Positions 23,609 through 35,578 of a stretch of DNA of 64,000 bases are shown one piece after another (within the stretch, counting starts at the first letter, position 1; each line of letters opens with the position of its first letter). The stretch spans positions 5,270,624-5,334,623 of the forward strand of contig ML679963.1 in the NCBI GenBank assembly GCA_007922225.1, read 5' to 3'. Source of the stretch: Emydura subglobosa. Its lineage: Eukaryota; Chordata; Testudines; Chelidae. Both the position numbers and the translations under genes were made by a program. The notes beneath the pieces are model-generated. The model saw nothing but the letters and a program-made list of their open reading frames with translations. It had not been told where the DNA came from and searched no databases.

Positions 23609-25287
23609 GCCAAGCAGATGGGATGCAATGCAGACTCCTAGCAATTGCCCCAGGTAGCAATATGCTTCCTTCTTGGCTGGAACACTAATCTCTCTCCAAG
23701 GGGAAATGAGGGCACAGTGGCGAGGAAAGGTGCTGTTCCATTAAAACACTTGGCCCCTTGTTCAAAAAGGATATGGTCTATGGCCCTCATTAGGCAAGGC
23801 ACTTAAGCCTGTGACCTCAATGGCTGACTCGTGCTTAAAGTCAGGCATACGCTGAAGTATCTTGCTTCAAGTTAGGGTCCAGTGCGTTCCCTTTGCAAAG
23901 CACTCAGCTTTCGCTGGCACATAAATGGAGAGCTGGATCTTAGCAGCTACTCTGCTAGGTCATCTATGAATGTATCAAATTAACCCTAAATTACTGCTCT
24001 CAAGGAAACAAGCCAGCTCAGCTGCAATGCACATTTGCTAATTTTGTAGCTCTAGCTTTTTTTTCCAGAGTGGCGAAGGGGCTATCGCCAATGGAGAATT
24101 CCCGGCATGCTTTTCAATGAACGAAATTGCCCCAGTCTGTGATCCCCCCCCTTAAACAAAATGTCCTGATTCAAAGGAGCTTCTTACAGACCAGGAATTT
24201 CCACATGGCTGTATTACAGCACTTATAAAAAGTGATGTAATGCCTGCCAACAACAAATACACTTCCAGTGACACCACTTGCATTATGCACTGTCCTACTT
24301 TGTGTGTTCATAAAGAACTAGCAACGGAGCTGTTTGAGGCTACAGTAATACGAAGAATAGATGTTGCCTTCCTTAAAAGAACCTTGTCCCTTATGGCTTT
24401 GGAAAGACTGAAAGGAAACAAGAATCACGGTGACAACACAATCCCTTCTGTATGTGTTAATCTGGATTTTGTTTGAACTTCTGGAACTGACCTTGGCTTG
24501 AACTGTGTTAAAAACCCTAACTGGTGTGGACTGACTTGACCCTGTGGTTTCGTTTGTTCACAATGCCAGGCCTAGCCTAATTCGCTTAGTTCAATCCATT
24601 ATTTTACAGACATAAAAGAAATGCGGCATTGCAGGAAAGCCTGTTATCACAGTTCTAGCCATTGGGCCGTTCTGCAGGGACGTCCTCCCCCGATACACAA
24701 GCAAAACGCCTAGTGATTTCAAAGGAAAGTTTTTGCCTGAGAAAGGACTGACTAAAGACTGGGTAAGCACCTGAAATTCTCACTGAAATCTCTATTTTTT
24801 AGTGGTTTCTAAGCCAGACAGGAAAAAAAAAATCTTCTGAGAATCTGAGGCTTGGCAGTCAGGGAAAAAAATTGAGCCTCAGCGTGAATTTGATTTTTGG
24901 CATTTGGGGACTGAGGCTAAGGAAGGCAGTCAATTTTGCATCAGTCGGTGTGGTTGTTTTTAAGCTGTTGGAGTGCAAAAAGATTTGTGGGTTTAGATAG
25001 TTCCCTCTCATTTCCATGACTAAAAATGGGTTACATTAAAAAGAAAAAGTAGGAAGGAAATTTCAGAAGCTGTTAGTCCCTTCTGGGTTTCTACTTCTTA
25101 AAAAAAAAAAAAGTTAGCTGAAATACTGAGGTTTATGTGGCTACTGGGCATGAGCAATTACGAGAACATTTTCCTACTAATATTTACAGTGCACGTTCTG
25201 TATATTATAGGGGTTCACAGCTTCTCTCATTTTATACGTAACATGTTATCTAATGCAATGGATGTCTATGCTGTCAATAGTCCAAAA

Positions 25288-25375
25288 CCAGAAGGTGAGG
25301 CCCTCACAACTAGTCTAAATCAGCACAGCACCATTGAAGTCAATGGGCCAGACCCTCAACTGGAATATGATCCAT
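25288..25375. repeat. Foldback element around CCATTGAAGTCAATGG
   Basis: The palindrome CCATTGAAGTCAATGG is flanked by GGCCCTCACAACTAGT and CCAGACCCTCAACTGG. Confidence 0.5.
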
Positions 25376-26035
25376 AGCTCCGACACGGAAGCCAGCAGAA
25401 GTCAGTAGAGGAGAAAACAGAGGCTCCTTGCGATGGTCTCTTTCCTCTTGTGGAAGCCGCTCCCTTTAGAACCCCTTCTCCAGCTGGTGCTCTGCAGGGC
25501 TATGCCAGGCAAACGGCGTAGGTAGGGCCAGTGTGTAGCTACTCTCCCTCACATGTTCACCTTCTAAACCTATAATAATACCAGCCAGAAGACTTAACGC
25601 TACTAGAAAGAGCATTACACTTCTGCTCCATGCTGTTCCTTACCCATAGAGGTGGTTTAGGGTGCAGGTGTGAGCAGAGGTGGGCCCAAAGACAAAACAG
25701 AAGGGCAACCCCTCTAAAGGATCAAAGCTTCTTGTCACTACAGTCCATGGAGATTGGTGGGATCATGCACCCTACCACCTCTTCAACCTCCAAGCCTTTC
25801 CCTCACAAGGGAATTATTCAATGGAGACTCCACAAAGTTCTCATCATATAGTTTCCTGGGCCTCCGTCTCTGATCTTACTGGAAGTGTAAAAGAGGGGCA
25901 CCTATCCTGTGTAGCCAATCTTGTACGTTATCTCCATGAATAACAAATTACCAGGTTGTATCATGCATCCATTGAGATTATTTGTAAAAAGAACTACTTT
26001 ATAAAAAAGAACAGAAAATGATCTCGCAAAGAACT

Positions 26036-26180
26036 ATGGCCAAAATGGGAGCCTAAAGTTAGGCATCTAAACCTATATATAGGCATTTAAATACGTAACC
26101 TGATTTGCAGAGGTGCTGATATCCATTTATTTTGATGCCAGGGGCCTAATTCAAGACATCCATTTTGAAAAGTTTGGCCT
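26036..26180. repeat. Foldback element with GGCC ends
   Basis: ATGGCCAAAATGGGAGCCTA at the left and CATTTTGAAAAGTTTGGCCT at the right are diverged inverted ends, with TTAGGCATCTAAA inside. This is the same class as 35394-35578. Confidence 0.45.
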
Positions 26181-26355
26181 GTCATAAGTGGCTGATAGTT
26201 ACGAATGCAGCAAATCTAATTTCATACTCTTAGGTGGGTTTAATTAAGGCCTGGAAGGTCTTAATGTTGGTAAATATGCACATACTATTTGATACAGGAA
26301 TATATATGGAGCATACACACATCCTGCTAATGCCACGGGAACACTGACACTAAAG

Positions 26356-27136
26356 CAGATTTGTTTAACCTTAGATTTATTCAATGACACACGCACATTT
26401 GGACAGCTATTAGAGCGCCAGTGAACAATTTTTATAACTGAATATGAGATATTTATGACTTCTGTTAGTCAATTAAGTACATTTCTAAAATACATGACTA
26501 GAATAAAACTGGAGCAATAAAGATAATTCTTCCAAGAACAAAAAGAAACTTCTTCATTTGTAATACTCCTGGCATCAATTAATATCAGCAGGGAACCAAA
26601 GGAGGACAGCAAAGAGATGCTTAAATGAAGTAATAACATATCAGTCCTATTCACCATCTGTTTTGTAGACAGATGAAACTTGTCCTCAGTTTTCACTCAA
26701 TCAGTTCATTCTTCAATGCTCCTCAATTCTGCAAACAGTTAGAATTCACTAGCTGAATGACCCATTCACCACTGAAGTTATGCAGATGCCCTTTTTAAAA
26801 CATGAATGGTTGTAAAATCACACGCTCAATCAAAAGTGATTTTAAAAATATTTCTCCTCTAAACAGTCTCTTCCTGAACACACCAAAAAGAAGCAAAAAA
26901 GCTGTAAGAATTGAAGAAAGAGGCTCTTCTTATCAATATTGCACAGGAAAGCAAACTCAATATTTTGTCAATATATTTTAGGAAGATTTGAAGCAGAAGA
27001 GTAGTCAATATTTAGTAGTGTAATGAGAACCATCCAGCACAGCAGCTAACTGGTGGGTGAAATACACATCAAAACTGTTTAGGTGGAGCGACATTTGGTT
27101 AGCCAGTCTGAATCTTGCCTCGTGTGTTTGGCTAAT
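26356..27136 (-). other. BCAS3: Probable BCAS3 3' UTR with poly(A) signal
   Basis: From the TAA at 27139-27137, transcription continues leftwards. The first canonical AATAAA on the minus strand is at 26381-26376 (TTTATT on the plus strand), which would place cleavage about 20 bases further left. The interval has no recognisable repeat and is AT-rich, as expected for a UTR. The end is inferred from the hexamer only; a weaker signal could be used earlier or later. Confidence 0.45.
26376..26381 (-). terminator. BCAS3: AATAAA poly(A) signal candidate for BCAS3
   Basis: This is the first AATAAA downstream of the BCAS3 stop codon on the minus strand, about 755 bases after it. No better hexamer lies between. 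Its use is not demonstrated. Confidence 0.4.
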
Positions 27137-27322
<186 letters not shown>

Positions 27323-29640
27323 TCAAATAAAAGAATGAAGGTTGCCCTTAGAAGCCATTTTACTGACAAATCTGTTTACTGTATCATTGTTCTAATGTTG
27401 CATTCGCTTGTCATCCAACTTTCACTGGGTGATTTGACTAAACACTCCAAAGGCATCACCTCCACTTCTCTGTTAGGCTTATTCAATCTGAATAAAAATG
27501 GAGTTTTATTAAGACATCTAAACCTTGTGTTTCCGATGTCGATGAGAAAATGGATTTGCAATATATTAAGAAGCAAAACCTGAGATTTGCAAGATTGAAG
27601 TAAGCAGAATGATCTAAGTCCTATTGACAAACAATGACATATCTTCACTTCACAGGCAGAGCCGGTGAGATGACTGGGCTAGAAAAGGAGTTCAGTTGTG
27701 ATACTCGCTAACGGTGACCTGCCACAACAACTGCACTCAACCAACACAATTCAACAGCCTATTACAAAGGAATTGTCCACAACCTCTCTGTGCTGTGTCC
27801 ACAGTTGTAAGCATCTTTGTGGTTTCTGAGGCAAATAGACACCAGGAGCATCCCTGGGTGCCTGTCTGCTAGGGCTATTCTCTCAAACTAAAGAAGGAAG
27901 CAGAAATGACCACGGTTATAATCCATTTAATTTACATAGCTAAAAAGGTGATGAAGCTGTACTGATTGCAGAGGGCTGGAAGAATCTGTAAAGAGGCTCA
28001 GGAACCTAGGGCTACTAACACTGGGACTTTCTTTCTCTCTTGCAATCACACACGCTGAGAAGTCGTATCATTCCTTCCCACGCTGGTCTTGCTCCTGAAA
28101 ACGCTAATGTTTTTGGGTGGGCAGAACATCATTTCTGAGACTCTCTGAGCCCTCCGAATCCGACAGGTGACTCAATGGCAGCATGCAGGAAAGGCAGCTG
28201 GGCAGCCTCAATCTCCTGCACTCAGCGATGGCACGCAGCGGTGATGTTAGGCAGGGCCACACGTACAGCACAAGCAAGCTCTCCCGGCCACTCAGTGACA
28301 GATTATACCAAATACTCTGGTGAGTTGCAAAGTGAGGGCCAAAGCCCAAGCGCTGTACTCTGTTTCTTCTCAACCTTTACTCAGACAGGAAGGATAAAAA
28401 GAGGCAAGCGACGTGATGTGAAACCCCTAATAATTCTTCTGCTATGAGAAAGACGGGAGAGGGAAAAAACCCTCCGATCTATCTGTAGGCCATTGATTGG
28501 ATTAGTATAATGTAGAAAAGTACTCATGGGATGGGCACAGGATAAATGCACAGAGCACACAGACTGACAGACAGACAAAGAATTTTCCCCTAGTGACTTC
28601 AATGGGAGATTTTCTTGAACAAGGACTGGATAGGAAGCGAGTAAAGGACTTCAGGATTTGGATGAATGATTCTAAATTTTGTTCACTGCCAAATTTTACT
28701 GTATCTCAGCCATCCACAGACTTCAATCTCCCATTGGTCATCTAGCGCCTTTATAAACACTGTGTCAGTCCCTTTAGTGCACTGAGGCTCAGAGTTAAGG
28801 AAAATCATGCAAGTAAAATACATTGCCCCGGTGAAAAGCTTCTTCACTAGAACAAAAACCATCTCACTCGAGAACCGTTATAACAGTGCACAGTTCCTCT
28901 GAGCATTAATATGAGGTAAATGCACATTAATGGGATCATAGATCCATTTGAATTTAGTACTTGATTGTGGAAGCAATTCGCCATGGAGATAATCAGCATA
29001 GGTTACATAGAAAACAGATCTGTAGGAAGCCAGTCAACCTATAAGAAGCAGTGTTAATGGCCTCAGCTATATTAATCATGGTTTTCTTGCCAGTATTTTG
29101 TTAAGGAATGTACATGTATAAACATTTTCATTTTCCTTCACAACCTAACTGTTCCATGAGTTCAGGAAGTAAAAACAGTAATTTAAATCAGAAATGAGTG
29201 GCGTATCCCACACGAATACTGTGCTTATCCTGTCTGATTTTGTGCTTTTATCTCCTCTTGCATACAGCTGGCTTTGGTTAAATGTCTCATGTCAGAGCTT
29301 TCACTCACCGTGTAGCCATCACCAATAAGATAGAACATGGTTAGACTCCAATCAAACATCATTAGGGCTCTTGAAGTCCTTCTGAGGTTACTTTTCTCTC
29401 CCTCTTTCATTTTTAAAAAAACCCATAATTGATTTTCAGGCAAATGCTGCATTTTCAGTAACATTAAAAAAGAAAAAGAAGGAAGAAGAGGCATTTATGT
29501 TTCCTCAGTACTGCCGATTCCCAAAGCTCATTCTGTCACCCGAAAGCCCAAACGTTGAGCAGCAAAATGCCAGTTGACAAGTGGGGTGAAGAGTGCATGA
29601 CTCCAGGAGATTTTGGCTACAGTGCTACCTAACTCCCGAC

Positions 29641-29659
29641 CTTTTTTTTTTTTTTTTTT
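29641..29659. repeat. T homopolymer
   Basis: About 19 uninterrupted T bases. There is no adjacent element whose tail it clearly is. Confidence 0.8.
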
Positions 29660-29750
29660 AAAGTAACAGGGGCTTTATATTTGCCATTTCTCAGTGATTT
29701 ACTTAGTACCTTAAAGCGGGATTTCCCCCCCTGAGAATCAGTCTTAAGGG

Positions 29751-29826
29751 TCTGATTTTCACAACTACAGCTCCTGCTCTTCTCAGTGCAAGATGACAGT
29801 ACTCAGCACCTCTGAAAATTAGGCCA
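29751..29826. repeat. Short foldback element
   Basis: GGGTCTGATTTTCA at the left and TGAAAATTAGGCC at the right are inverted ends of a 76-bp element. Confidence 0.4.
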
Positions 29827-29943
29827 TTATCTGTATGTATTTTACTGACACAATGAAATGGAAAACCTTGCCATTACAAACCAGTAAACATTGTTTGAAG
29901 AAGGGTGCTCTCTGTGGGAGACTGCCTGAATTACTTCTCACCA

Positions 29944-29957
29944 CCATTAGGGGGTGC
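29944..29957 (+). promoter_or_regulatory. Weak CTCF-like core
   Basis: CCATTAGGGGGTGC matches the CTCF core at 12 of 14 positions. It sits just left of a SINE. One or two such matches are expected by chance in 64 kb, so this is low confidence. Confidence 0.2.
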
Positions 29958-30024
29958 CATGGGGGTTAATGTCAAAGAGTAAAAGAGCACTGAGAATAGA
30001 ATAAGAAAATCGGAGAGGAGGTGA

Positions 30025-30430
30025 GGTTTTGTGAATGGGCACTGGACTGAGAGTCAGGAGACATGGATTCTCTGCCACCGAGCTCTTGTGTGGCCCTTGG
30101 ACAAGCTGCTTCACCTCTCTCTGTCTCTGTTCCCCATCCCACCCTTGGTCTTGTCTATTTAGACCAGTGGTTCTCAACCTATTTACCACTGTGGGCCGCA
30201 TATGCAGCTCTCTCTGTGTTATGCGGGCTGTGTCCACAGTATGTATTCTACCTGTATGGGCCGCAGCTGTGTGCTGATTGGTGGGCTGGCCTGGGTTGAG
30301 AACCACTGCTTTAGACTGTCAACTCTTTGGGGCAGGGCCAGTCTCACTCAGTGTTTCTACAATGCCCAGCACACTGGACCCCCCACGCTCAGCTGGGGCC
30401 ACTGCCTGCTACTGCAACACAAATCTTATA
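30025..30430 (+). mobile_element. MIR-like SINE split by a hAT insertion
   Basis: The left part (30025-30164) carries the head GACTGAGAGTCAGGAGACAT and the core TTGGACAAGCTGCTTCACCT. The right part (30309-30430) carries the tail TGTCAACTCTTTGGGGCAGG and CCCAGCACACTGGACCCCC. A 144-bp hAT-like element separates them with a target duplication. Confidence 0.85.
30165..30308. mobile_element. Non-autonomous hAT element (144 bp)
   Basis: The ends are CAGTGGTTCTCAACC and GGTTGAGAACCACTG, perfect 15-bp inverted repeats of the hAT/Charlie type. Flanks ATTTAGAC (30157-30164) and CTTTAGAC (30309-30316) form an 8-bp target site duplication with one mismatch, the length expected for hAT. There is no coding capacity, so it must have been mobilised in trans. 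Confidence 0.9.
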
Positions 30431-30789
30431 TCAATTAGATGAAACATGAGAACAAAGTATGACTAGGTTGAAGGTTAAAGTAGAAACAAAGACCCAAATC
30501 CTAGTTGCACGTAGGAGCACAGAAAACCAACAGGTACTGGGACAACAAAACGACCCACTGTCTTGAAGACTGTCCTCCAGCTTTTGAGATAGAAAAACGG
30601 GGGACAGGCTCCAGATAGGGAGTAGTAGAGTAAAAAGTGCTAATATACCATAAGCAAGCTATTTCACACCTGCCAGCTGTAGGGAGGGAAAGGGCCAGAT
30701 GGCCAGTCTATCTTCTGAAAAGAACTGAGAGAACCAGCAACACCCTTTACAGTAGCAGGACCCTTTATGGTTAAAAGGAAAACGTCCCA

Positions 30790-30860
30790 GGGTGAAATCC
30801 TGGTTCCATTGAAGTCAGTGGGAGTTTTGCCACTGACCTGAATAGGACAACCTTTCACCT
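30790..30860 (-). repeat. Foldback element, module 2 type
   Basis: GGTGAAATCCTGGTTCCATT at the left and CCTTTCACC at the right enclose GTGGGAGTTTTGCCACTGAC, which is module 2 of the 22915 and 44376 elements in reverse orientation. Confidence 0.5.
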
Positions 30861-31649
30861 CAGACTGGCAGGCCAACATTTGGCCATTTTTCTCTCTCTT
30901 ATTGCACAGTCTGTGCAGGCCTTTCAGTATGTCTATCTTCCCCACAGCACTTTTTTCAATATCATTTTCCTTAAAGGCAAATCAATTCCAGCAGAACTTA
31001 TTAAGAGCCCTACAATAACAAAGTAGCGTGCTTGTGTGTTAGAGCCGAAAGCAAAATTTGGTAAGACAATAATCTAAGCTTCCAAGGAGGCTACTATAAA
31101 CCATTATGAGAACACAAAAATCTACATTAAAATTATTTTCAAACAGTCCTAAAGAGGGGTCTGTTTAAATACATTTCAGCATTTCCATTTTAAACCTCTT
31201 CTTTCTTGCATGTATGTGCAGTTCAGAGGGAAAAATCTCTGCAGATTGAAATCCTTGAAACTAGACATTTTAGCATGATACTTAATTTATTAAAGGACAG
31301 ATAGATTTTTAAATCTATCTCCACCTATCTTTTAAAATCTATGTTCACCAACAGGTACAGGAGTGTGAAAAGTTTCACCTGTCACATTATTCTAGGCCCC
31401 TGCACTTTGCTCCTTTAAAATCCCTGCTCCTTCCTCCAGTGTGAAGTTGCAGGATAATGCTGCTGTCACGAGAAGGTACAGTGACAGGGCCATAATGATC
31501 CACGGAGCAGCAATCATGAGATGATATTAATCCTCAGCAGTGCCCAAAGGTCTTTACTAGCATATGACCCACATGGAGCTAGCTAGCAATTTCAACAGGA
31601 AGATGAAGGACTGAATGGGCGTGAGAGTAAATGCTGAAGAAAGAGGATT

Positions 31650-32130
31650 GTTAGTGAATGGGAAGTTAGGAGACCTTGGTTCTGTTCCTGACTCAGCCAC
31701 TGCTTTCCTTTGTGACTCTGGGCAAGTCTCAGGTCCGGTCTACACTTGGAAATTAGGTTGATATAACTGGGTCACTTAAGGGTGTGAAAAATCCACACCC
31801 AAGTGATGCAATTAAACCGACCTAAGCCCTGGAGCCCGCAATGCTAGGTCAAGGGGCGAATTCTCCCATCCATCTAGCTACTGCCTCTCAGGGAGGTGGA
31901 GCACCTACGTCGATCGGATGGCTTCTCCCATCAGCGTAGGGAGTGTCTTCACTGAAGACCAGCAGTGATGCCGTTGCACAGCTGCAGCATTTTAGGTGTA
32001 GACAAGTCCTTAATCTCGCCATGTCCACTTCCCCGTCTGTAACAGGGGGACAATTCTACTTCCCCAACGTCGTCCAGCGCTCTGAGATCCTTGGCTGCAG
32101 AGCACTACGGAAGTGTGTAGTGGTGTTACT
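31650..32130 (+). mobile_element. MIR-like SINE split by a MITE
   Basis: The left part reads AGGAGACCTTGGTTCTGTTC and CTGGGCAAGTC. The right part resumes at 32013 with CTCGCCATGTCCACTTCCCC and GTCTGTAACAGGGGGACAAT. The break lies inside the conserved core and holds the MITE at 31732-32009. Confidence 0.75.
31732..32009 (+). mobile_element. TCTACAC-type MITE (278 bp), PIF/Harbinger-like
   Basis: The left end GGTCCGGTCTACACTT and the reverse complement of the right end, GGACTTGTCTACACCT, are imperfect inverted repeats. Flanking TCA and TTA fit a mutated 3-bp TTA duplication, which would suit PIF/Harbinger. The superfamily call is tentative. It has no coding capacity. Confidence 0.65.
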
Positions 32131-33432
32131 GTTACCGTCTCAACCCTAGAGGTGGCCCCTCCCGGTCAGAGCTGAGGCACGTTGGCATGGCCATACGAGG
32201 AAGCTCACACAGCTGCTGCCTGTGCTGTACCTCTTCTGTGGATAAATTAAGGGCTAAGTTCACTCAAAACTAAAACCAAAAGCAAAGTCCACCCGCAGAA
32301 GGAAGTGAGCGAAAGGCAGAATGGGTGCCTTAGCTTGGAATGTTCCTGCTTATGTTGGCTGTGTGAGGTCACAAGCTTTGCATTGCTCAAACACAGCGAG
32401 ACGTATCTGTCCCTTGTGTAATTCTCTTGGCTTCCATGGAGTTACGCCAGGAATGGACTTGGCCCCAGTTTGTCTGCAGGTTATTGCATCTACATCTCCA
32501 CATGCATATCCTGCCGAGATACATTAACTGCCTTAAATGTAGCAGTAAAACAACTTCTGATGATACGCTTTAATGGGCTTGTATAGTAGCCAACAAATTG
32601 TGTCTCACATCAAACGCATTCTGTCTTATAGATTTGCTGGCTATTTGCGATAACTTCAATTTGCTTCTGCTGAGGCAAGAAAACCAGGGTTGAGACTTCA
32701 GGGTCTGCAAAAACACATATTTGATTTTTTGGGAGAATGGAGAGGAGAAGAAAGGGAGCTCCCGGGAGTTGTTTATGGGGTCAAAATAACACGAGACCTG
32801 CTCTTCTCAAAGCATTTCCACCAGCAAGGAAATGAAATACTGTGAAAAGATCAGCACTTGCATTATTTTGGACCCATAAATGACTCCCTGAGGCATTAAA
32901 AAGTCTGTGAAAAATAAACACAAATACAAATAAACACTAATACCGGAAATGTAAGTACCAAAACATGCCTGCATCCCTAGAGGAAATGACCCACAAAGTT
33001 CTGATTGGCCTTAAAAAACAAATAGGCAGAAACATCCACTGAAGAGATGAAGATGGAGCCAGTTCAGGGGAACTCAGGACTAGCCCTCTCTCACTTTTGC
33101 TGCTAACTGTAAAAGGCACCAGCAGAGTCCTTGGGCCTCACAGAATAATTGAGGGTTTCAGGGCACATGTGAGTTGAACTGTTAAGGAGAGAACTAACAA
33201 CAAAAACTAATCTCCAGCGCTGCACGTCTACCAGATTTCAAAGGAACCAGGGCCCAAGAGGCTCAAAAAAAATTAAAGGTAAGAAAGACAAATGTCAACA
33301 ATTATTCTCTACCAGCTAATGTGCAGATTTGTGCCAATGCACCTCCGTGGTCCTGGGACGCTGTGCGACTATTCTCATCTCTTGTTGGTTCAAATCAGGA
33401 TTATGCTCCACTTAAATCAATGGAGTCATACT

Positions 33433-34815
33433 AGTGTAGAACAAAAGGGAAGGAGGATCCGGGGAACTACAGATGGGTCAGCCTCACCTCAGTCCCTGGA
33501 AAAATCATAGAGTGGGTCCTCAAGGAATCCATTTTGAAGCACTTGGAGGAGAGAAAGGTGATCAGGAACAGTCAGCATGGATTCAGCAAGGGCAAGTCAT
33601 GTCTGACCAACCTGATTGCCTTCTACGATGAGATAGCTGGCTGGCTCTGTGGATGTGGGGAAAGCAATGGACATGATATATCTTGACTTTAGCAAAACTT
33701 TTGACATGGTCTCCCACAGTATTCTTGCCAGCAAGTTACAGAAGTATGGGCTGGTTGGATGAATGGACTATAAGGTGGATAGAAAGCTGGCTAGATCATC
33801 GGATTCAACAGGCATTGATCAATGGCTTGATGTCTAGTTGGCAGCTGGTTTCAAGTGGAGTGCTCCAGAGGCTGGTTTTGTTCAACATCTTCATTAATGA
33901 TCTGGATGATGGGGTGGATTGCATCCTCAACAAGTTTTCAGATGACACTAAGCTGGGGGAGAGTGATAGATACACTGGAGGGTAGGGACAGGATACAGAG
34001 TGACCTAGACAAATTGGAGGATTGGACCAAAAGAAATCTGATGAGGTTCAACAAGGACAAGTGCAGAGTCCTTCACTTAGGATGGAAGAATCCCATGCAC
34101 TGCTACAGATTGGGGACCGACTGGCTAGGCAGCAGTTCTTCAGAAAGGGACCTGGGGTTATAGTGGTTAAGAAGCTGGACATGATGCAACCGTGCCATTG
34201 TTGCCAAGAAGGCTAATGGCATATTGGGCTAAGTAGGAGCATTGCCAGCAGATTGAGGGAAGTGATGATTCCCCAGTATTCGGCACTGATGAGGTCACAT
34301 TTGGAGTATTGTGTCCAGTTGTAGGCCCCCCACTACAGAAAGGATGTGGACAAATTGGAACAAGTCCAGCAGAGGGCAATGAAAATGATTAGGGGGTTGA
34401 GGCACATGACTTATGAAGAGAGGCTGAGGAAACTTGGCTTATTTAGTCTGCAGAAGAGAAGAGTGAAGGGGGATTTGATAGCTGCCTTCAATTACCTGAA
34501 GGGGTGGTTGCAGGGAGGATGGAGCTAGGCTGTTCTCAGTGGTGGCAGATGACAGAACAAGCAGCAATGGTCTCAAGTTGCAAGTGGGGGAGATCTAGGT
34601 TGGATATTAGGAAAACCTTTTTCACCAGGAGGATGGTGAAGCGCTGGAATGGGTTACCTAGGGAGGTGGTGGAATCTCCATCTTTCGAGGTTTTTAAGGT
34701 CTGGCTTCACAAAGCCCTGGCTGGGATGAATTAGTCGGGGTGGGTCCTGTTTTGAGCAGGGGGTTGGACTAGATGGCCTCCTGAGGTCCCTTCCAACCCT
34801 AATCTTCTATGATCT
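33433..34815 (+). mobile_element. CR1 LINE, 5'-truncated and degenerate
   Basis: Frame-broken matches to CR1 ORF2 run in order. Reverse transcriptase motifs come first ([48 protein letters not shown], then FSDDTKLGE with the catalytic DD), followed by [40 protein letters not shown] and [15 protein letters not shown]. The element ends in the CR1 3' terminus (GGACTAGATGGCCTCCTGAG, then CTTCCAACCCTAA, then TCTATGAT). Several frameshifts and stops make it non-functional. The 5' part of ORF2 and all of ORF1 are missing, typical of CR1 truncation. Confidence 0.93.
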
Positions 34816-35393
34816 CCCAGGACAGGAGTGAGAGAATTAGTTTCTCCTGAAAAAAGTCTACAGGACTGAAGTGGCATGAGTCTAAATGCTGCAGGAAGCA
34901 GTATTTCTGATGGCTAGAGTAGGGGATTGGTTTGCAATGTTTATTTCACTGTAAATTTCAGAGAAGAACCATATCAGGCTCAGTTAACAATATCAGAAAA
35001 TATACACCACTCCTTATACTGATATTATTGCAGTCATTCTAAGATTTGCAGATGAGATTCACCCAAAATGCTGACAGCAAGACTTGGACCTGAAGAACAA
35101 TAGACACATTGAAATGGCAGATATTTTACCAGATTTGACAATGACTAACTAACATAGTGAAATGATGTGTAAAGTCTGTGTACCCACCAACACAGTACTC
35201 ACTTTATCAGTGGTTGTTTATAACAGGTTATAAGTTCCTAGGCTTGTGTTTTTATATGCTCATATAGATGTAGATGAATACATCCCTCAAGGTCTCACCT
35301 CGCTGTATATCTATGTCAGACATATATTACTTCATCCCCAGAGTATATGGTACAAAGCCTGGTCATTTGTTTCTATAGAAAAGGCTTCTTGCT

Positions 35394-35578
35394 GGCCACG
35401 ATTTTCAAAAGCAACAAATGGTTTAGGAAACCTCAGTTTTTGGAGGCCCAGCTTGAGACATCTTAAGGGGGCCCGATTTCCAAAGGGGAGGGGCTGAGCA
35501 CTTCCGGAAAGCAGGCCCCTGTAAGGTGTCTCATATTTAGCACCTAAAATCATGAGTCCCTTTTTGAAAATCTTGGCC
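35394..35578. mobile_element. Inverted-repeat MITE with GGCC ends (185 bp)
   Basis: GGCCACGATTTTCAAAA (35394-35410) is inverted at 35562-35578 as TTTTGAAAATCTTGGCC with one mismatch in 17. Internal arms also pair (TTAGGAAACCTCAG against TATTTAGCACCTAAAAT, weakly). No clear target duplication beyond CT/TC is seen. The superfamily is not assigned. Confidence 0.65.

Larger units (their letters stand above)
11200..26355. other. Intergenic region between the CpG domain and BCAS3 3' end
   Basis: There is no gene here on either strand. The interval holds the SINE copies at 12480, 16630, 17216 and 20326, the foldback and MITE elements at 14653, 22915 and 23160, and a GTCAGAGCAGGA-rich family at 15173. 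The remaining AT-rich sequence shows no pattern I recognise. Open frames are short and end within repeats. Confidence 0.7.

Noticed and set aside
33683..34734. Apparent separate genes with reverse-transcriptase-like peptides
   Set aside because: All are frame-broken pieces of one CR1 LINE copy and are not host genes.
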